A stretch of DNA of 64,000 nt from assembly GCF_902141855.1 (NCBI RefSeq), contig NZ_CABFVH010000009.1, forward strand, positions 62,001 to 126,000. Direction: 5' to 3'. The DNA comes from Methylobacterium dankookense. Its GTDB lineage: Bacteria; Pseudomonadota; Alphaproteobacteria; Rhizobiales; Beijerinckiaceae. The notes below the pieces were generated by a model. That model had not been told where the DNA came from. It made no database searches and worked only from the letters and a program-made list of their open reading frames with translations. This document shows, one piece after another, positions 25,079 to 34,482 of this stretch (the stretch's first letter is position 1; each line of letters begins with the position of its first letter). Both the position numbers and the translations under genes were made by a program.

Positions 25079-28000
25079 TCAGGCCGCCTTCTTCGCCTTC
25101 TTCGCGATGCCGGCGAGGCTGCGCAGCACCTCGGTGGCGGTCTTCAGGCGGGCGGGGATGGTGGTCAGCTCGCGGATGAAGACCACGCTCATGTCGGGGC
25201 GGACCTTGGCGAAGGAGCCCTGCTCGGCCACCAGCGCGACGAGCCCCTGCGGGTTGGCGAAGCTCCGTTCACGGAAATGGACGACGACGCCCTTCGGGCC
25301 GGCCTCCACCTTCTCGACATTGGCCGCCATGCAGAGGAGCTTGATCGTGCCGATCTTGAGGAGCTGCTCCACCTCCGGCGGCAGCGGGCCGAAGCGGTCG
25401 ATCAGCTCGGCGCCGAAGCTCTCCATCTCGGCATCGTTCTCGATGGTGGCGAGCCGCCGGTAGAGGGCGAGGCGCACGCCGAGATCCTCCACATAGGTCT
25501 CGGGGATGGTGACGGGCGCGCCGAGCGCGATGGTCGGCGACCACGCCTCCTCCGGCACGTCCTCGATGCCCGCCTTCAGCGCGGTGACCGCATCCTCCAG
25601 CATCTGCTGGTAGAGCTCGTAGCCGACCTCCTTGATATGGCCGGACTGCGCGTCGCCCAAGAGGTTGCCGGCACCGCGGATGTCGAGGTCGTGGGAGGCC
25701 AGCTGGAAGCCGGCGCCCAGCGTGTCGAGGCTCTGGAGGACTTTCAGGCGCTGCTCGGCCTGGGCCGTGAGCTGGCGGTTGGCCGGCGTCGTGAACAGGG
25801 CGTAGGCGCGCGCCTTGGAGCGGCCGACGCGGCCGCGCAACTGATAGAGCTGGGCGAGGCCGAACATGTCGGCCCGGTGCACGATGAGCGTGTTGGCGGT
25901 GGGGATGTCGAGGCCCGATTCCACGATCGTCGTCGAGAGCAGCACGTCGAACTTGCCCTCGTAGAAGGCCGTCATCACGTCCTCGAGCTGGCCCGCCGCC
26001 ATCTGGCCATGGGCCACCGCGACCTTGGTCTCGGGCATCTCCGTGTCGAGGAACGTCTTCACCTCCGCCAGATCCTCGATCCGGGGGACGACGTAGAAGG
26101 ATTGGCCGCCGCGGTAGCGCTCGCGCAGCAGCGCCTCGCGGATGCTGAGCGGGTCGAACGGCGTCACGAAGGTGCGCACCACGAGCCGGTCCACCGGGGG
26201 CGTGGCGATGATCGAGAGCTCGCGCACGCCGGTCATGGCGAGCTGGAGCGTGCGCGGGATCGGGGTCGCCGAGAGGGTCAGCACGTGCACGTCCGCCTGG
26301 AGCGCCTTCAGCCGCTCCTTGTGGGCCACGCCGAAATGCTGCTCCTCGTCCACGATGATCAGGCCGAGATCCTTGAAGGCTATTGTTTTGGCCAGAACCG
26401 CATGGGTGCCGACCACGATGTCGACCGTGCCGTTCGCCAAGCCGGCCCGGGTCAGCTTCAGGTCGCCGGCCGAGACGAAGCGCGAGAGCTGGGCCACCTG
26501 GATGGGGAGCCCTTTGAAGCGCTCGGCGAAGGTCCGGTAATGCTGGCGGGCGAGCAGGGTGGTCGGCACCACCACCGCCACCTGCTTGCCCGAGATCGCC
26601 GCGGCGAAGGCGGCGCGGAGCGCCACCTCGGTCTTGCCGAAGCCGACATCGCCGCAGACCAGCCGGTCCATCGGGCGGCCGGCATTGAGGTCGCCGAGCA
26701 CCGCGTCGATGGCGTTGGCCTGGTCCTCGGTCTCGTCGAAGGGGAAGCGGGCGGCGAACTCGCCGTAGAGCCCGTCGGGCGGGTTGAGGCGGGGCGCCTG
26801 CCGCACGAAGCGCTGGGCCGCGACCTTGATCAATTCGCCCGCCATCTCGAGGATGCGGCGCTTCATCTTGGCCTTGCGGGCCTGCCAGGCACCGCCGCCG
26901 AGGCGGTCGAGCGCCACCTCGGAATCCTCGGAGCCGTAGCGGGTCAGGAGCTCGATATTCTCCACCGGCAGCAGCAGCAGGCCGCCGGTATATTGCAGCT
27001 CCAGGCAATCGTGCGGGGCGCCGGCCGCCGTGATGGTCTTGAGGCCCACGAAGCGGCCGATGCCGTGGTCGGCATGGACCACGAGGTCGCCGGGCTGGAG
27101 CGCCTGCACCTCCAGGATCACGTCCTGCGGCCGCTTGGCCTTGCGCTTCTGGCGCACCAGCCGGTCGCCGAGGATGTCGCCCTCGGAGACCACCGCCAGC
27201 TCGCCCGCGGTGAAGCCGGCCTCCAGGCCCCAGACGGCGACCGCCGCGTCCGCGCCGCGCTTCAGGGCGTAGATGTCGGTGAGCCGGGTGATCGCCACCG
27301 GCTTCCTCATGCCGTGGTCGGAGAGCACGCCGCAGAGCCGGTCGCGCGAGCCGTCGGACCAGGCTCCCAGGATCACGTGATGCCCGGATCCCTGGAGATC
27401 GCGGATATGGGCCACCGCCGCGTCGAAGACGCTCGCCGATTCGGCCTGGCGCTCGGGGGCGAAGTTGCGCCCCGCCTTGGCGCCGCAATCGATCACCGGG
27501 CGGCTCGCGCCTTCGGCTTCCGAGAACGGGCTGAGCTGGGCGACGCGGGTCGTGGCGACCCGCTCCTTCCACTCGTTCGGGGTGAGGTGGAGGGCGCGCG
27601 GCGGCAGCGGCTTGTAGGGGGCGACGCCGGATTGCGGGTTCTTGAGGGCGGATTCGCGCGCCTGGAAGTAGTCCTGCACCAGGGCGAGGCGCTCGGCCAC
27701 CGCCTCCTCGACCTGCGGGTCGAAGACGAGGGGCACGCCCGGCACGTAGTCGAACAGGGTGTCGAGCTTCTCGTAGAACAGCGGCATCCAGTGCTCGAGG
27801 CCGCTGTAGCGCCGGCCCTCGCTCACGGTCTCATAGAGGCGGTCGTCGCGGGTGGCCGCGCCGAAGCTGGTGACGTAGCCCTGGCGGAAGCGCCGGATCG
27901 TCTCGGTGGTGAGCTGCACCTCGCTCATCGGCACGAGGTCGAGGGAGCGCAATTGCCCCACCGTGCGCTGCGTCTCCGGATCGAAGGCGCGGATCGATTC

Positions 28001-28675
28001 GAGGGTGTCGCCGAAGAAGTCGAGGCGGATCGGGTTCGGCAGCCCCGGCGGCGACAGGTCGAGGATGCCGCCGCGCACCGCATATTCGCCCGTGTCACGC
28101 ACCGTCCCCGTGCGCAGAAAGCCGTTGGCCTCGACCCAGGCCACCACCTTGTCCATCGAGACGACGTTGCCGATCGCCGCCGAGAAGGTCTCGACCGCGA
28201 CGCGGGCGCGCGGCGGCACCCGCTGCACCAGGGCGTTCACCGTGGTGCAGAGGATGCGCGGCGCCTCTTCCGTCGAGCGCGCCCGGGTCAGGCGCGACAG
28301 CGCCGTCATGCGCTGGGCCGAGACGGCGGCGGTGGGGGAGGTGCGGTCGTAGGGCTGGCAGTCCCAGGCCGGCACGATCATCGCCTCGATCTCGGGGGCG
28401 ACGAAGCGGAGCGCGTTGACGAAGGCGGTGGAGCGCCCGGAATCGCGCGCCACGTGGACGAGCACGGCCGGCCCCTCGAAGCCGCGGCTCAGGGCGCGGG
28501 CGAGGTCGGCCACCACCAGCGCGTCGAAGCCCTCGGGCACGCCGGCGAGGACCGGGCTGTCGCCGGCCTTCAGCGCGTCGAGCGCCTTGGTCAGCGGCGC
28601 CGATTTCGGCAGGGCGAAGCGGGCAATCTGCGCCTTCGGGGCGGGGGCCGGCGGTTTGGGCTGAGGCTTGGCCAT
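25079..28675 (-). CDS. mfd: Transcription-repair coupling factor Mfd
   Basis: The 1198-residue protein removes RNA polymerase stalled at lesions and recruits UvrA. The UvrB-like N-terminal part includes ILDLSPPGLPNPIRLDFFGD. The RNA-polymerase-interaction region is QPGDLVVHADHGIGRFVGLK. Helicase motifs are CGDVGFGKTEVALRAAFAAA (I), DEEQHFGVAHKERLK (II), LTLSATPIPRTLQLAMTGVR (III) and TIVESGLDIPTANTLIVHRA. The translocation motif QLRGRVGRSKARAYALF and a C-terminal TRCF domain (YRRLATIENDAEMESFGAEL) follow. A Lys/Ala tail closes it. Length fits the family. A family D repeat lies upstream of the start. Confidence 0.97.
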   Translation of the reverse strand: MAKPQPKPPAPAPKAQIARFALPKSAPLTKALDALKAGDSPVLAGVPEGFDALVVADLARALSRGFEGPAVLVHVARDSGRSTAFVNALRFVAPEIEAMIVPAWDCQPYDRTSPTAAVSAQRMTALSRLTRARSTEEAPRILCTTVNALVQRVPPRARVAVETFSAAIGNVVSMDKVVAWVEANGFLRTGTVRDTGEYAVRGGILDLSPPGLPNPIRLDFFGDTLESIRAFDPETQRTVGQLRSLDLVPMSEVQLTTETIRRFRQGYVTSFGAATRDDRLYETVSEGRRYSGLEHWMPLFYEKLDTLFDYVPGVPLVFDPQVEEAVAERLALVQDYFQARESALKNPQSGVAPYKPLPPRALHLTPNEWKERVATTRVAQLSPFSEAEGASRPVIDCGAKAGRNFAPERQAESASVFDAAVAHIRDLQGSGHHVILGAWSDGSRDRLCGVLSDHGMRKPVAITRLTDIYALKRGADAAVAVWGLEAGFTAGELAVVSEGDILGDRLVRQKRKAKRPQDVILEVQALQPGDLVVHADHGIGRFVGLKTITAAGAPHDCLELQYTGGLLLLPVENIELLTRYGSEDSEVALDRLGGGAWQARKAKMKRRILEMAGELIKVAAQRFVRQAPRLNPPDGLYGEFAARFPFDETEDQANAIDAVLGDLNAGRPMDRLVCGDVGFGKTEVALRAAFAAAISGKQVAVVVPTTLLARQHYRTFAERFKGLPIQVAQLSRFVSAGDLKLTRAGLANGTVDIVVGTHAVLAKTIAFKDLGLIIVDEEQHFGVAHKERLKALQADVHVLTLSATPIPRTLQLAMTGVRELSIIATPPVDRLVVRTFVTPFDPLSIREALLRERYRGGQSFYVVPRIEDLAEVKTFLDTEMPETKVAVAHGQMAAGQLEDVMTAFYEGKFDVLLSTTIVESGLDIPTANTLIVHRADMFGLAQLYQLRGRVGRSKARAYALFTTPANRQLTAQAEQRLKVLQSLDTLGAGFQLASHDLDIRGAGNLLGDAQSGHIKEVGYELYQQMLEDAVTALKAGIEDVPEEAWSPTIALGAPVTIPETYVEDLGVRLALYRRLATIENDAEMESFGAELIDRFGPLPPEVEQLLKIGTIKLLCMAANVEKVEAGPKGVVVHFRERSFANPQGLVALVAEQGSFAKVRPDMSVVFIRELTTIPARLKTATEVLRSLAGIAKKAKKAA

Positions 28676-28708
28676 GGGTGTTTAAGGTGTCTCGTAACGG
28701 CCGCCGAT

Positions 28709-28820
28709 CCCCTCCCCCTTGCGGGGAGGGGTCAGGGGTGGGGGTGGTGCCGGATGCGGCTCATCGGTGCCTCCTGAACCACCCCCACCTCCGGCTCCTC
28801 CCCGCAAGGGGGAGGAGAGA
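28709..28820. repeat. Palindromic intergenic repeat, family D copy 2
   Basis: This copy has the same arms as at 10365-10475: CTCCCCCTTGCGGGGAGGGG facing CTCCTCCCCGCAAGGGGGAG, with about 70 bp between. It lies between sdhE (ending 28848) and mfd (starting 28675), both on the minus strand, so it sits in the mfd leader. Confidence 0.8.
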
Positions 28821-28847
28821 TGGACGGAGCCGGAGCGCTTGGCTCTG

Positions 28848-29144
28848 TCAACCGTGGATCGGCGCGTCGTGCCGGTGGAACGCGGCGAGGCGGCGATAGA
28901 CGCCGGTGTCGTAGTTCTCCGGCACGGCATCCTCGCCGGTGATCCAGCGGAACAGGTCGCGGTCGGGCACCTCGATCAGGGCCTCGAAGGCGTCGAGCTC
29001 GGCCTCGCTCAGCGTGCCGATCTCGGCATCGGCGAAGCGGCCCATGATCAGGTCCATCTCGCGGATGCCCCGGTGCCAGGCGCGGTAGAGGGTGCGGCGG
29101 CGGCGCGGGTCGAGATCCGCGCTGGAGCGGGTGGTGCCGGACAT
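28848..29144 (-). CDS. sdhE: Succinate dehydrogenase assembly factor SdhE
   Basis: The 98-residue protein attaches FAD to the succinate dehydrogenase flavoprotein. The SdhE/Sdh5 signature is present: RRTLYRAWHRGIREMDLIMG, which includes the RGxxE motif (RGIRE), followed by FADAEIGTLSEAELDAFEAL and DLFRWITGEDAVPENYD. The ATG at 29144 fits the usual family start. It is upstream of mfd on the same strand, a neighbourhood that I recall (recG-sdhE-mfd) from other Rhizobiales; recG lies further along, on the same strand. Confidence 0.93.
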   Translation of the reverse strand: MSGTTRSSADLDPRRRRTLYRAWHRGIREMDLIMGRFADAEIGTLSEAELDAFEALIEVPDRDLFRWITGEDAVPENYDTGVYRRLAAFHRHDAPIHG

Positions 29145-29313
29145 GGGAATCCTCGGGCCTTCATGGGATCCCGGGAGGGCAGGATCCGGTGATCGCAGGA
29201 TCCCCCGCATGTAAGCCCTGGCGCGCCCGCGGCCAACGCCCCATCGCGGGGCGCGAGGCCGCAACCGGCGCGGGGCAGCCCCCGATCCCGTCGTCACCGG
29301 ATCCGAGGATCCT

Positions 29314-29418
29314 AGAGCCGTTCCCGATCGCGTTGCAATCGGGAACGGCTCTAAGCTCTTGTTTTGACGCGCTCTCTTGCGCCGAACCGGTGTCCACTTC
29401 GGCTTAAGAGCGCTCTAG
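29314..29418. repeat. Bipartite palindromic repeat, family A copy 2
   Basis: Module one reads AGAGCCGTTCCCGATCGCGT and then its exact complement, ending GGGAACGGCTCT. Module two runs from GACGCGCTCTCTTGCGCCGA to AGAGCGCTCTAG. Orientation is the same as copy 1 at 15789. Confidence 0.85.
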
Positions 29419-29502
29419 GACGCGCTCCGCCGAAGTTGCTGCCGGTTCGGCGAAGGGGAACGCATCCCGACGACGGCTTCGAGCCTCTGTCACCTCCCAG
29501 GG

Positions 29503-29528
29503 ACAAGACTTGTATATGATACAAGACT
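29503..29528. promoter_or_regulatory. Operator-like overlapping palindromes before sorA
   Basis: CTTGTAT-ATG-ATACAAG (29509-29525) is a perfect inverted repeat with a 3-bp spacer. It overlaps ACAAG-A-CTTGT (29503-29513), and the octamer ACAAGACT recurs 18 bp apart (29503 and 29521). TTGTAT/ATACAA half-sites resemble GntR-type operators. It lies about 65 bp before the sorA ATG. The regulator is not identified. Confidence 0.5.
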
Positions 29529-29589
29529 GAAGCGTTATAGGATGGAGCGAGGCGCCGGCACGAGCGCCCGATCCCGGAGGAGACGAGCG

Positions 29590-30852
29590 ATGAGCGAGAT
29601 GCGGCCCGAATCCCTGCACCGGCGCGGCTTCCTGGCGGGCGCGGCGCTCGCCGGCCTCGGCGCGGCCCAGGCCCGGGCGGAGAGCCCGGCCCAGGCCCAG
29701 GCCCAGGCCCCGACGACCCAGGCCCCGACAGCCCCCGCCCCGGCGCCGGACAAGGCGAAGCTCCCCGGCTACGTCGCCTGGAAGGATGCGGACGCCCTCA
29801 TCGTCCACTCGAACCAGACCATCGAGACGCGCCGCTCCGCCTTCGGCACGGGCCTGATCACCGACGAATCGGCGCTCTACATCCGCAACAACGTCAACCC
29901 GCCGCCCGAATCCATCGTGGCCGACCGCGACGGCTGGCGGGTGGAGATCGGGGGCGTGGCACGCCCCGGCACCCTGACGGTGGCCGACCTGAAGCGGCTC
30001 GGCCTCACCACGGTGGCGACCGTGCTGCAATGCTCCGGCAACGGCCGCAAGTACTTCCAGGACAGGCTGGCGCCCGGCCAGAAGATCAGCGGCACGCCCT
30101 GGACGGTGGGCGCGGCCGGCTGCGTGCTCTGGACCGGCGTGCCCCTGAAGGCCGTGGTCGCGGCGATGGGCGGGCCGGCCGCGGGTGCGAAGTTCATCAC
30201 CGGCACCGGCGGCGAGGAGATCCCGCCCGGCCTGAAGCCCAAGGACGTGATGGTGGAGCGCTCGGTGCCGCTCGCCGCCCTCGACACGGTGATTCTCGCC
30301 TGGGCCCTCAACGGCCGGCCGATCTCGCTGGCCCATGGCGGCCCCCTGCGCATGATCGTGCCGGGCTATTCGGGGGTGAACAACGTCAAGTACGTGAAGT
30401 CCGTGAACCTCACCGAGGCCGAGACCGACGCCAAGATCCAGGCCGCGAGCTACCGCATGCACGGGGTCGGCGAGAAGGCGGCCCCGAGCCAGCCGCCGGT
30501 CTGGGAGCAGCCGGTGCGCTCCTGGATCACCGCCCCGCTGGAGGGCGACCGGGCGGGCCGGGTGGTGGTCGCGGGCGTGGCCTTCGGCGGCGTCAACGCG
30601 GTCGCGGGGGTCGAGGTCTCGACGGATGGGGGCGCCACCTGGCGCAAGGCCGAGCTGGTCGGGCCCGATCTCGGCCGCTTCGCCTGGCGGCAATTCGCCC
30701 TGCCGGCCGATCTCGGGCCGGGCACGCATGTGCTGGCGAGCCGCGCCACGGATTCGGCCGGCAACGTCCAGCCCGAGGAGGTGCCGGCCAATGGCGGCGG
30801 CTACAGCCATAACGGCTGGCGCGGGCCGGCGGTGACGCTGACGCTCGCCTGA
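29590..30852 (+). CDS. sorA: SorA-like sulfite dehydrogenase (molybdopterin subunit)
   Basis: The 420-residue periplasmic molybdoenzyme is predicted to oxidise sulfite to sulfate. The N-terminus LHRRGFLAGAALAGLGAAQA is a twin-arginine signal. A Gln/Ala/Pro-rich spacer of about 25 residues follows. The Mo-ligating cysteine is in VLQCSGNGRKYF; pterin-site residues lie around WTVGAAGCVLWTGVPL and PLRMIVPGYSGVNNVKYVKS. The C-terminal Mo-Co dimerisation domain contains VSTDGGATWRKAELVG. CGGAGGAGA precedes the ATG. The next gene encodes a small cytochrome c, giving the SorAB arrangement. A SoxC-like role is the alternative, but no sox genes are nearby. Confidence 0.88.
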   Translation: MSEMRPESLHRRGFLAGAALAGLGAAQARAESPAQAQAQAPTTQAPTAPAPAPDKAKLPGYVAWKDADALIVHSNQTIETRRSAFGTGLITDESALYIRNNVNPPPESIVADRDGWRVEIGGVARPGTLTVADLKRLGLTTVATVLQCSGNGRKYFQDRLAPGQKISGTPWTVGAAGCVLWTGVPLKAVVAAMGGPAAGAKFITGTGGEEIPPGLKPKDVMVERSVPLAALDTVILAWALNGRPISLAHGGPLRMIVPGYSGVNNVKYVKSVNLTEAETDAKIQAASYRMHGVGEKAAPSQPPVWEQPVRSWITAPLEGDRAGRVVVAGVAFGGVNAVAGVEVSTDGGATWRKAELVGPDLGRFAWRQFALPADLGPGTHVLASRATDSAGNVQPEEVPANGGGYSHNGWRGPAVTLTLA

Positions 30853-30865
30853 GGGGGGCCTGCCC

Positions 30866-31186
30866 ATGCGCCCCCACTTGCCCACGCTCGCCGCCGCCGT
30901 CGTCCTGCCGGCCCTCTTCCTGCCCGCCTTCGCCGCGCCGGACGAGGCCGGCCGCACGGTCTTCCTCGACCAGGCGGAGCCGCGCTGCGGCGTCTGCCAC
31001 ACGCTCGCCGATGCGGGCACCACGGGGGAGGTCGGGCCGAATCTCGACCTGCTGAAGCCCGATGCCGAGCGGGTGAAGGCCGCCGTGACCAACGGCATCG
31101 GCGTGATGCCGGCCTTCGAGGATCTGAGCCCGGACCAGATCGAGGCGGTGGCCCGCTACGTCTCCGGCGCGGCCAGTCGGAAATAG
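30866..31186 (+). CDS. sorB: SorB-like cytochrome c subunit
   Basis: The 106-residue monohaem cytochrome c has a Sec signal peptide ([17 protein letters not shown]). The haem motif is CGVCH (within [14 protein letters not shown]), and the probable distal ligand Met is in [11 protein letters not shown]. It starts 13 bp after sorA and would take electrons from the molybdopterin subunit and pass them to a soluble cytochrome or the terminal oxidase. Size and gene order fit SorB. A family C repeat begins five bases after the stop. Confidence 0.88.
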   Translation: MRPHLPTLAAAVVLPALFLPAFAAPDEAGRTVFLDQAEPRCGVCHTLADAGTTGEVGPNLDLLKPDAERVKAAVTNGIGVMPAFEDLSPDQIEAVARYVSGAASRK

Positions 31187-31190
31187 TCCG

Positions 31191-31303
31191 GGTTTCCAAA
31201 GGGATCATCCCTTTGGCGGGTCCGGGCGGAGCCCGGGAAGACGCCGGGGCTTTGCCCCGGCACCCCACCAAAGGGACTCAGTCCCTTTGGGATCCCGGGA
31301 CTT
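31191..31303. repeat. Palindromic repeat, family C copy 2
   Basis: TTTCCAAAGGGATCATCCC starts the element, and CCAAAGGGACTCAGTCCC with TTTGGGATCCCGGGA ends it. It fills the space between the sorB stop and the stop codon of the convergent patatin gene almost exactly, with only a few bases on each side. Confidence 0.85.
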
Positions 31304-32559
31304 TAGCGCCGCGCCAGGGTCTGGGGGGCGTCGCCCTGCACCGTGGCGCCGGTCGAGCCCGCGAAGGCGCCGCCGTCGCGGGCGAGCGCGCGGCCATGGG
31401 CGTAGAGGGCCTGCATGTAGCGCTGGTCGAACGGGCCCGGCGAGACCGCCTTGAAGCGGCCGTCGATCTCGGCGACGTGCAGGTCGAGCCCCTCGCGGCG
31501 GGCGAAGGCGCCGGTGAGCGCGAGCGCGTCCTGGAGCTGCGCCTTGATCGCCGCCGACATGGCCCGCCCCAGCACCGAGAGCGTCGAGCGGCGCGCCATC
31601 TCGAAGCTCGGTGTCGTGCTGTTGTTGACCACCACGTAGACGCTGCGCGCCGGGATGCGCAGGAGCTGCGCGCCGGTGAGCGCCGCGGTCAGGGCCCGCT
31701 TCGGGGCGAGGTAGAACGGAGCCGTGGTGCCGCCATCGGCATGCAGCTCCTGGATCGTGCGGCCATCGGGCAGGGTGGCGGAGACCTCCACCGGCGGGAA
31801 CACCCCCGGCACCGCCGAGGAGGCGAGCACCACCGCGCGGAACAGGCCGAGCGCCCGCGGCTCGGCGCCCTTCGGCCCGGCGGCGGTCGCGATGGCGCCC
31901 ATGTCCCACAGCACCGGGCGGCCGGAATCGATCTCGGTGGTGGCCACCAGCAGGCGCCGGCCCTTGGCGTGCTCGGCCGCGACCGCCTGGAGGAGCTCGG
32001 GCGTCACCGCCTTGTCGATCCGGCGCTTCAGCGGCCAGGTGTCGGTGAGCGCCAGGTCCGAGCCGCCGAACTCGAACACGTCCGCGGCGGTGATGGTGGT
32101 GTAGGCCTCGCGCAGGGGGCCGTCGCCCGCCTGGCCGACGAAGGCGAAGGGCGCGATCAGGGCGCCGGTGCTCACCCCCGTGATCACCCCGAAATCCGGC
32201 CGCGTGCCGGCCTCGCTCCAGCCGGCCAGGATGCCGGCCGCGAAGGCGCCGTCCTCGCCGCCGCCCGAGAGCACCAGCCAGGGGTCGGATGCCGCCGGGG
32301 CGTCGTCGATCAGGGCCTGGAACGCCGTCGGGTCGTCGCCCGCGACGCGCAGGGATTGTGTGAGCCCGGCGGGCCGGGCGGCGGCGAGATCCGCGGCGGT
32401 GAAGGCCGCGCGCTCCGCGGGGCGGGCCGCCGCTCTCGGCGCATCCCTGGATGCGTGATTGGCCGTATTCGGCCCGGCGAAGGACAGGTTCGGCGCGGCT
32501 GCGGACAGGATGCAGGCCGCCGCCAGGGCGGCGATGGGTCGCCGCGTCAGTCCGGACAT
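31303..32559 (-). CDS. Patatin-like phospholipase
   Basis: The 418-residue protein has an N-terminal signal-like stretch ([20 protein letters not shown]). The patatin catalytic dyad is present: the oxyanion loop [16 protein letters not shown], nucleophile Ser in [10 protein letters not shown] (GxSxG), and the Asp in [13 protein letters not shown] (DGG). It likely hydrolyses acyl-ester bonds of membrane lipids, in the periplasm or outside the cell. The C-terminal 100 residues include [20 protein letters not shown] and are less conserved. It diverges from the malyl-CoA-lyase-like gene 222 bp away. No secretion partner is adjacent. Confidence 0.9.
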   Translation of the reverse strand: MSGLTRRPIAALAAACILSAAAPNLSFAGPNTANHASRDAPRAAARPAERAAFTAADLAAARPAGLTQSLRVAGDDPTAFQALIDDAPAASDPWLVLSGGGEDGAFAAGILAGWSEAGTRPDFGVITGVSTGALIAPFAFVGQAGDGPLREAYTTITAADVFEFGGSDLALTDTWPLKRRIDKAVTPELLQAVAAEHAKGRRLLVATTEIDSGRPVLWDMGAIATAAGPKGAEPRALGLFRAVVLASSAVPGVFPPVEVSATLPDGRTIQELHADGGTTAPFYLAPKRALTAALTGAQLLRIPARSVYVVVNNSTTPSFEMARRSTLSVLGRAMSAAIKAQLQDALALTGAFARREGLDLHVAEIDGRFKAVSPGPFDQRYMQALYAHGRALARDGGAFAGSTGATVQGDAPQTLARR

Positions 32560-32781
32560 GGCTCGATTCCCGTTTTCCGTTCACCCGCCTCGCCGGAAAA
32601 ACGCCACGCCTATTGTCATGTTCCCCGGATCCAGCACGCCTTGCTGCGCCGCGGTGCGGGAGCGCACCACGCCGTTCGGACAAGGCGTGGGCCGCCCCGC
32701 ACCAACGGACGGCTTTACCGCGGCCCGAGCCTTGCCATAACGGGAGCAGCATCACGCCGGACAACAACGAGGAAACGCCCC

Positions 32782-33831
32782 ATGAAACTGCCGCGCCGCT
32801 TCTTCCAGCCGCTCGCCACCGGCGCGCCGGCCCCGTTCCGCGAGCTTCCGGTCAAGCTCGAGCGGATGATCCACTTCGTGCCGCCCCATGTGGAGAAGGT
32901 CCGCGCCCGGGTGCCGGAGCTCGCCGGCACGGTCGACGTGGTGCTCGGCAACCTCGAGGACGCGGTGCCGATGGACCAGAAGGAGGCGGCGCGCAAAGGC
33001 TTCGTGCAGATGGCGCAGTCCACCGACTTCGCCGCCACCGGCACCGGGCTCTGGACCCGCATCAACGCCCTGAACTCGCCCTGGATTCTCGACGACCTGT
33101 TCGAGATCGTGGCCAATGTCGGCAACAAGCTCGACGTGGTGATGGTGCCCAAGGTCGAGGGCCCCTGGGACATCCACTACATCGACCAGCTGCTGGCCCA
33201 GCTCGAGGCGCGGCACGGCGTCACCAAGCCGATCCTCGTCCACGCCATCCTGGAGACGGCGGAGGGCGTCGCCAATGTCGACGCCATCGCCTCCGCCTCG
33301 CCCCGCATGCACGGGATGAGCCTCGGGCCGGCAGATCTCGCGGCCTCGCGCGGCATGAAGACCACCCGCGTCGGCGGCGGCCATCCCGAGTACCGGGTCA
33401 TCGCCGACCCCGCGGGCGATGCGGCGCGCGTCTCCGCCCAGCAGGACCTCTGGCACTACACCATCGCCAGGATGGTCGATGCCTGCATGGCCAACGGCAT
33501 CAAGGCCTTCTACGGGCCGTTCGGCGACTTCTCGGACGGGGCGGCCTGCGAGGTCCAGTTCCGCAACGCCTTCCTGATGGGCTGCGCCGGCGCCTGGACG
33601 CTGCATCCGAGCCAGGTCGCCATCGCCAAGCGCGTCTTCGCGCCGGATCCGGACGAGGTCGCCTTCGCCGCCCGCATCGTCGCGGCCATGCCGGACGGGA
33701 CCGGCGCGGTGATGCTCGACGGCAAGATGCAGGACGACGCCACCTGGAAGCAGGCCAAGGTCATCGTCGACCTCGCCCGGCTCGTGGCGGCCAAGGATCC
33801 GGAGCTCGCCGCCGTGTACAAGCTCGACTGA
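32782..33831 (+). CDS. HpcH/HpaI-family CoA-ester lyase (malyl-CoA-lyase-like)
   Basis: The 349-residue TIM-barrel enzyme has family residues in [20 protein letters not shown] (Asp/Glu metal and acyl site), [13 protein letters not shown] (Arg), [20 protein letters not shown] and [20 protein letters not shown] (Glu). Later come [34 protein letters not shown] and [15 protein letters not shown]. These match malyl-CoA or beta-methylmalyl-CoA lyases, which serve the serine and ethylmalonyl-CoA pathways. The N-terminus ([20 protein letters not shown]) is unlike the classic serine-cycle MclA I recall, so this is probably a paralogue. It reversibly cleaves a malyl-type CoA ester to glyoxylate and an acyl-CoA; the exact substrate is open. 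Confidence 0.82.
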   Translation: MKLPRRFFQPLATGAPAPFRELPVKLERMIHFVPPHVEKVRARVPELAGTVDVVLGNLEDAVPMDQKEAARKGFVQMAQSTDFAATGTGLWTRINALNSPWILDDLFEIVANVGNKLDVVMVPKVEGPWDIHYIDQLLAQLEARHGVTKPILVHAILETAEGVANVDAIASASPRMHGMSLGPADLAASRGMKTTRVGGGHPEYRVIADPAGDAARVSAQQDLWHYTIARMVDACMANGIKAFYGPFGDFSDGAACEVQFRNAFLMGCAGAWTLHPSQVAIAKRVFAPDPDEVAFAARIVAAMPDGTGAVMLDGKMQDDATWKQAKVIVDLARLVAAKDPELAAVYKLD

Positions 33832-33905
33832 CCGGGCCTGCGGGGCTCACCCGGAACCGGCGAGCCCCGATGACAGCCGTGCGACTCGGGCCTATCTGTC
33901 GATCC

Positions 33906-34277
33906 ATGACGGATCAGGACATGACGACGGATCAGGCGGGGGCGGCCCCCGGTTACAGGATCGCGAAGTTCGGCATCGGGGCGGTGGTGCGCCACCGGAT
34001 CTACCCGTTCCGCGGCATCGTGTTCGATGTCGACCCGGTCTTCGACAACACCGAGGAATGGTGGCTCGCCATCCCCGAGGAGGTGCGGCCGCGCAAGGAC
34101 CAGCCCTTCTATCACCTGCTCGCCGAGAACGCGGAGACCGAGTACGTCGCCTACGTCTCCGAGCAGAACCTCCTGCCCGACACCTCGGGCGAGGCCCTGC
34201 GGCATGCCGGCATCCACGAGATGTTCGTGCGCGACGACCGCGGCTTCTACCGGATGCGCGACCGCACCCCGAACTGA
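33906..34277 (+). CDS. hspQ: Heat shock protein HspQ
   Basis: The 123-residue protein has the YccV/HspQ domain: AKFGIGAVVRHRIYPFRGIV, FDVDPVFDNTEEWWLAIPEE, DQPFYHLLAENAETEYVAYV and SEQNLLPDTSGEAL. HspQ binds hemimethylated oriC and acts as a specificity enhancer of Lon in enterobacteria. The N-terminal 20 residues are a polar extension. It follows the lyase gene by 74 bp in the same direction. A family B repeat begins at the base after its TGA, with a hairpin terminator further on. Confidence 0.92.
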   Translation: MTDQDMTTDQAGAAPGYRIAKFGIGAVVRHRIYPFRGIVFDVDPVFDNTEEWWLAIPEEVRPRKDQPFYHLLAENAETEYVAYVSEQNLLPDTSGEALRHAGIHEMFVRDDRGFYRMRDRTPN

Positions 34278-34386
34278 TACCGCGCCCGGTTGATCGGACC
34301 GGACGCGGTCTCGGCCAAGCCCGCGCGGCGCCTGAGCGAAGGCGACATCCGCCATCCCGAAGGGATCACCCCGGATGTCGTATGAC
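34278..34386. repeat. Intergenic repeat, family B copy 2
   Basis: It begins TACCGCGCCCGGTTGATC at the base after the hspQ stop, and nearly repeats 15651-15757 throughout, including GGTCTCGGCCAAGCCCGCG and CATCCCGAAGGGATCACC. The shared boundary at a TGA argues for a preferred insertion or recombination site. Confidence 0.8.
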
Positions 34387-34409
34387 CTGTCCGGACCTGG
34401 CCGCAGGGC

Positions 34410-34446
34410 ATGAAAAAGGCCGGGCTCGCGCCCGGCCTCTTTCATG
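34410..34446. terminator. Bidirectional intrinsic terminator
   Basis: A strong stem GGCCGGGC-TCGC-GCCCGGCC has AAAAA on its left and TCTTT on its right. It could therefore end transcription from hspQ (rightward) and from the IalB-like gene (leftward). This is the clearest intrinsic terminator near this cluster. Confidence 0.8.
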
Positions 34447-34482
34447 GGAGACGCCCCCGCGCGGCGGGGGCGTCGAGCCGCA

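Larger units (their letters stand above)
29145..29589. other. Intergenic region with family A repeat and sorA leader
   Basis: About 445 bp separate divergent sdhE and sorA. From 29314 to 29418 it holds a near-complete family A element whose first module is a perfect hairpin around CGATTGCAACGCGATCG. A degenerate second module follows to about 29461. The last 90 bases contain the operator-like palindromes upstream of sorA, listed separately. No gene is seen. Confidence 0.75.

Noticed and set aside
25277..28777. 1166-codon plus-strand frame opposite mfd
   Set aside because: Shadow of mfd. The translation is repetitive, rich in Arg, Gly and His, and unlike a protein.
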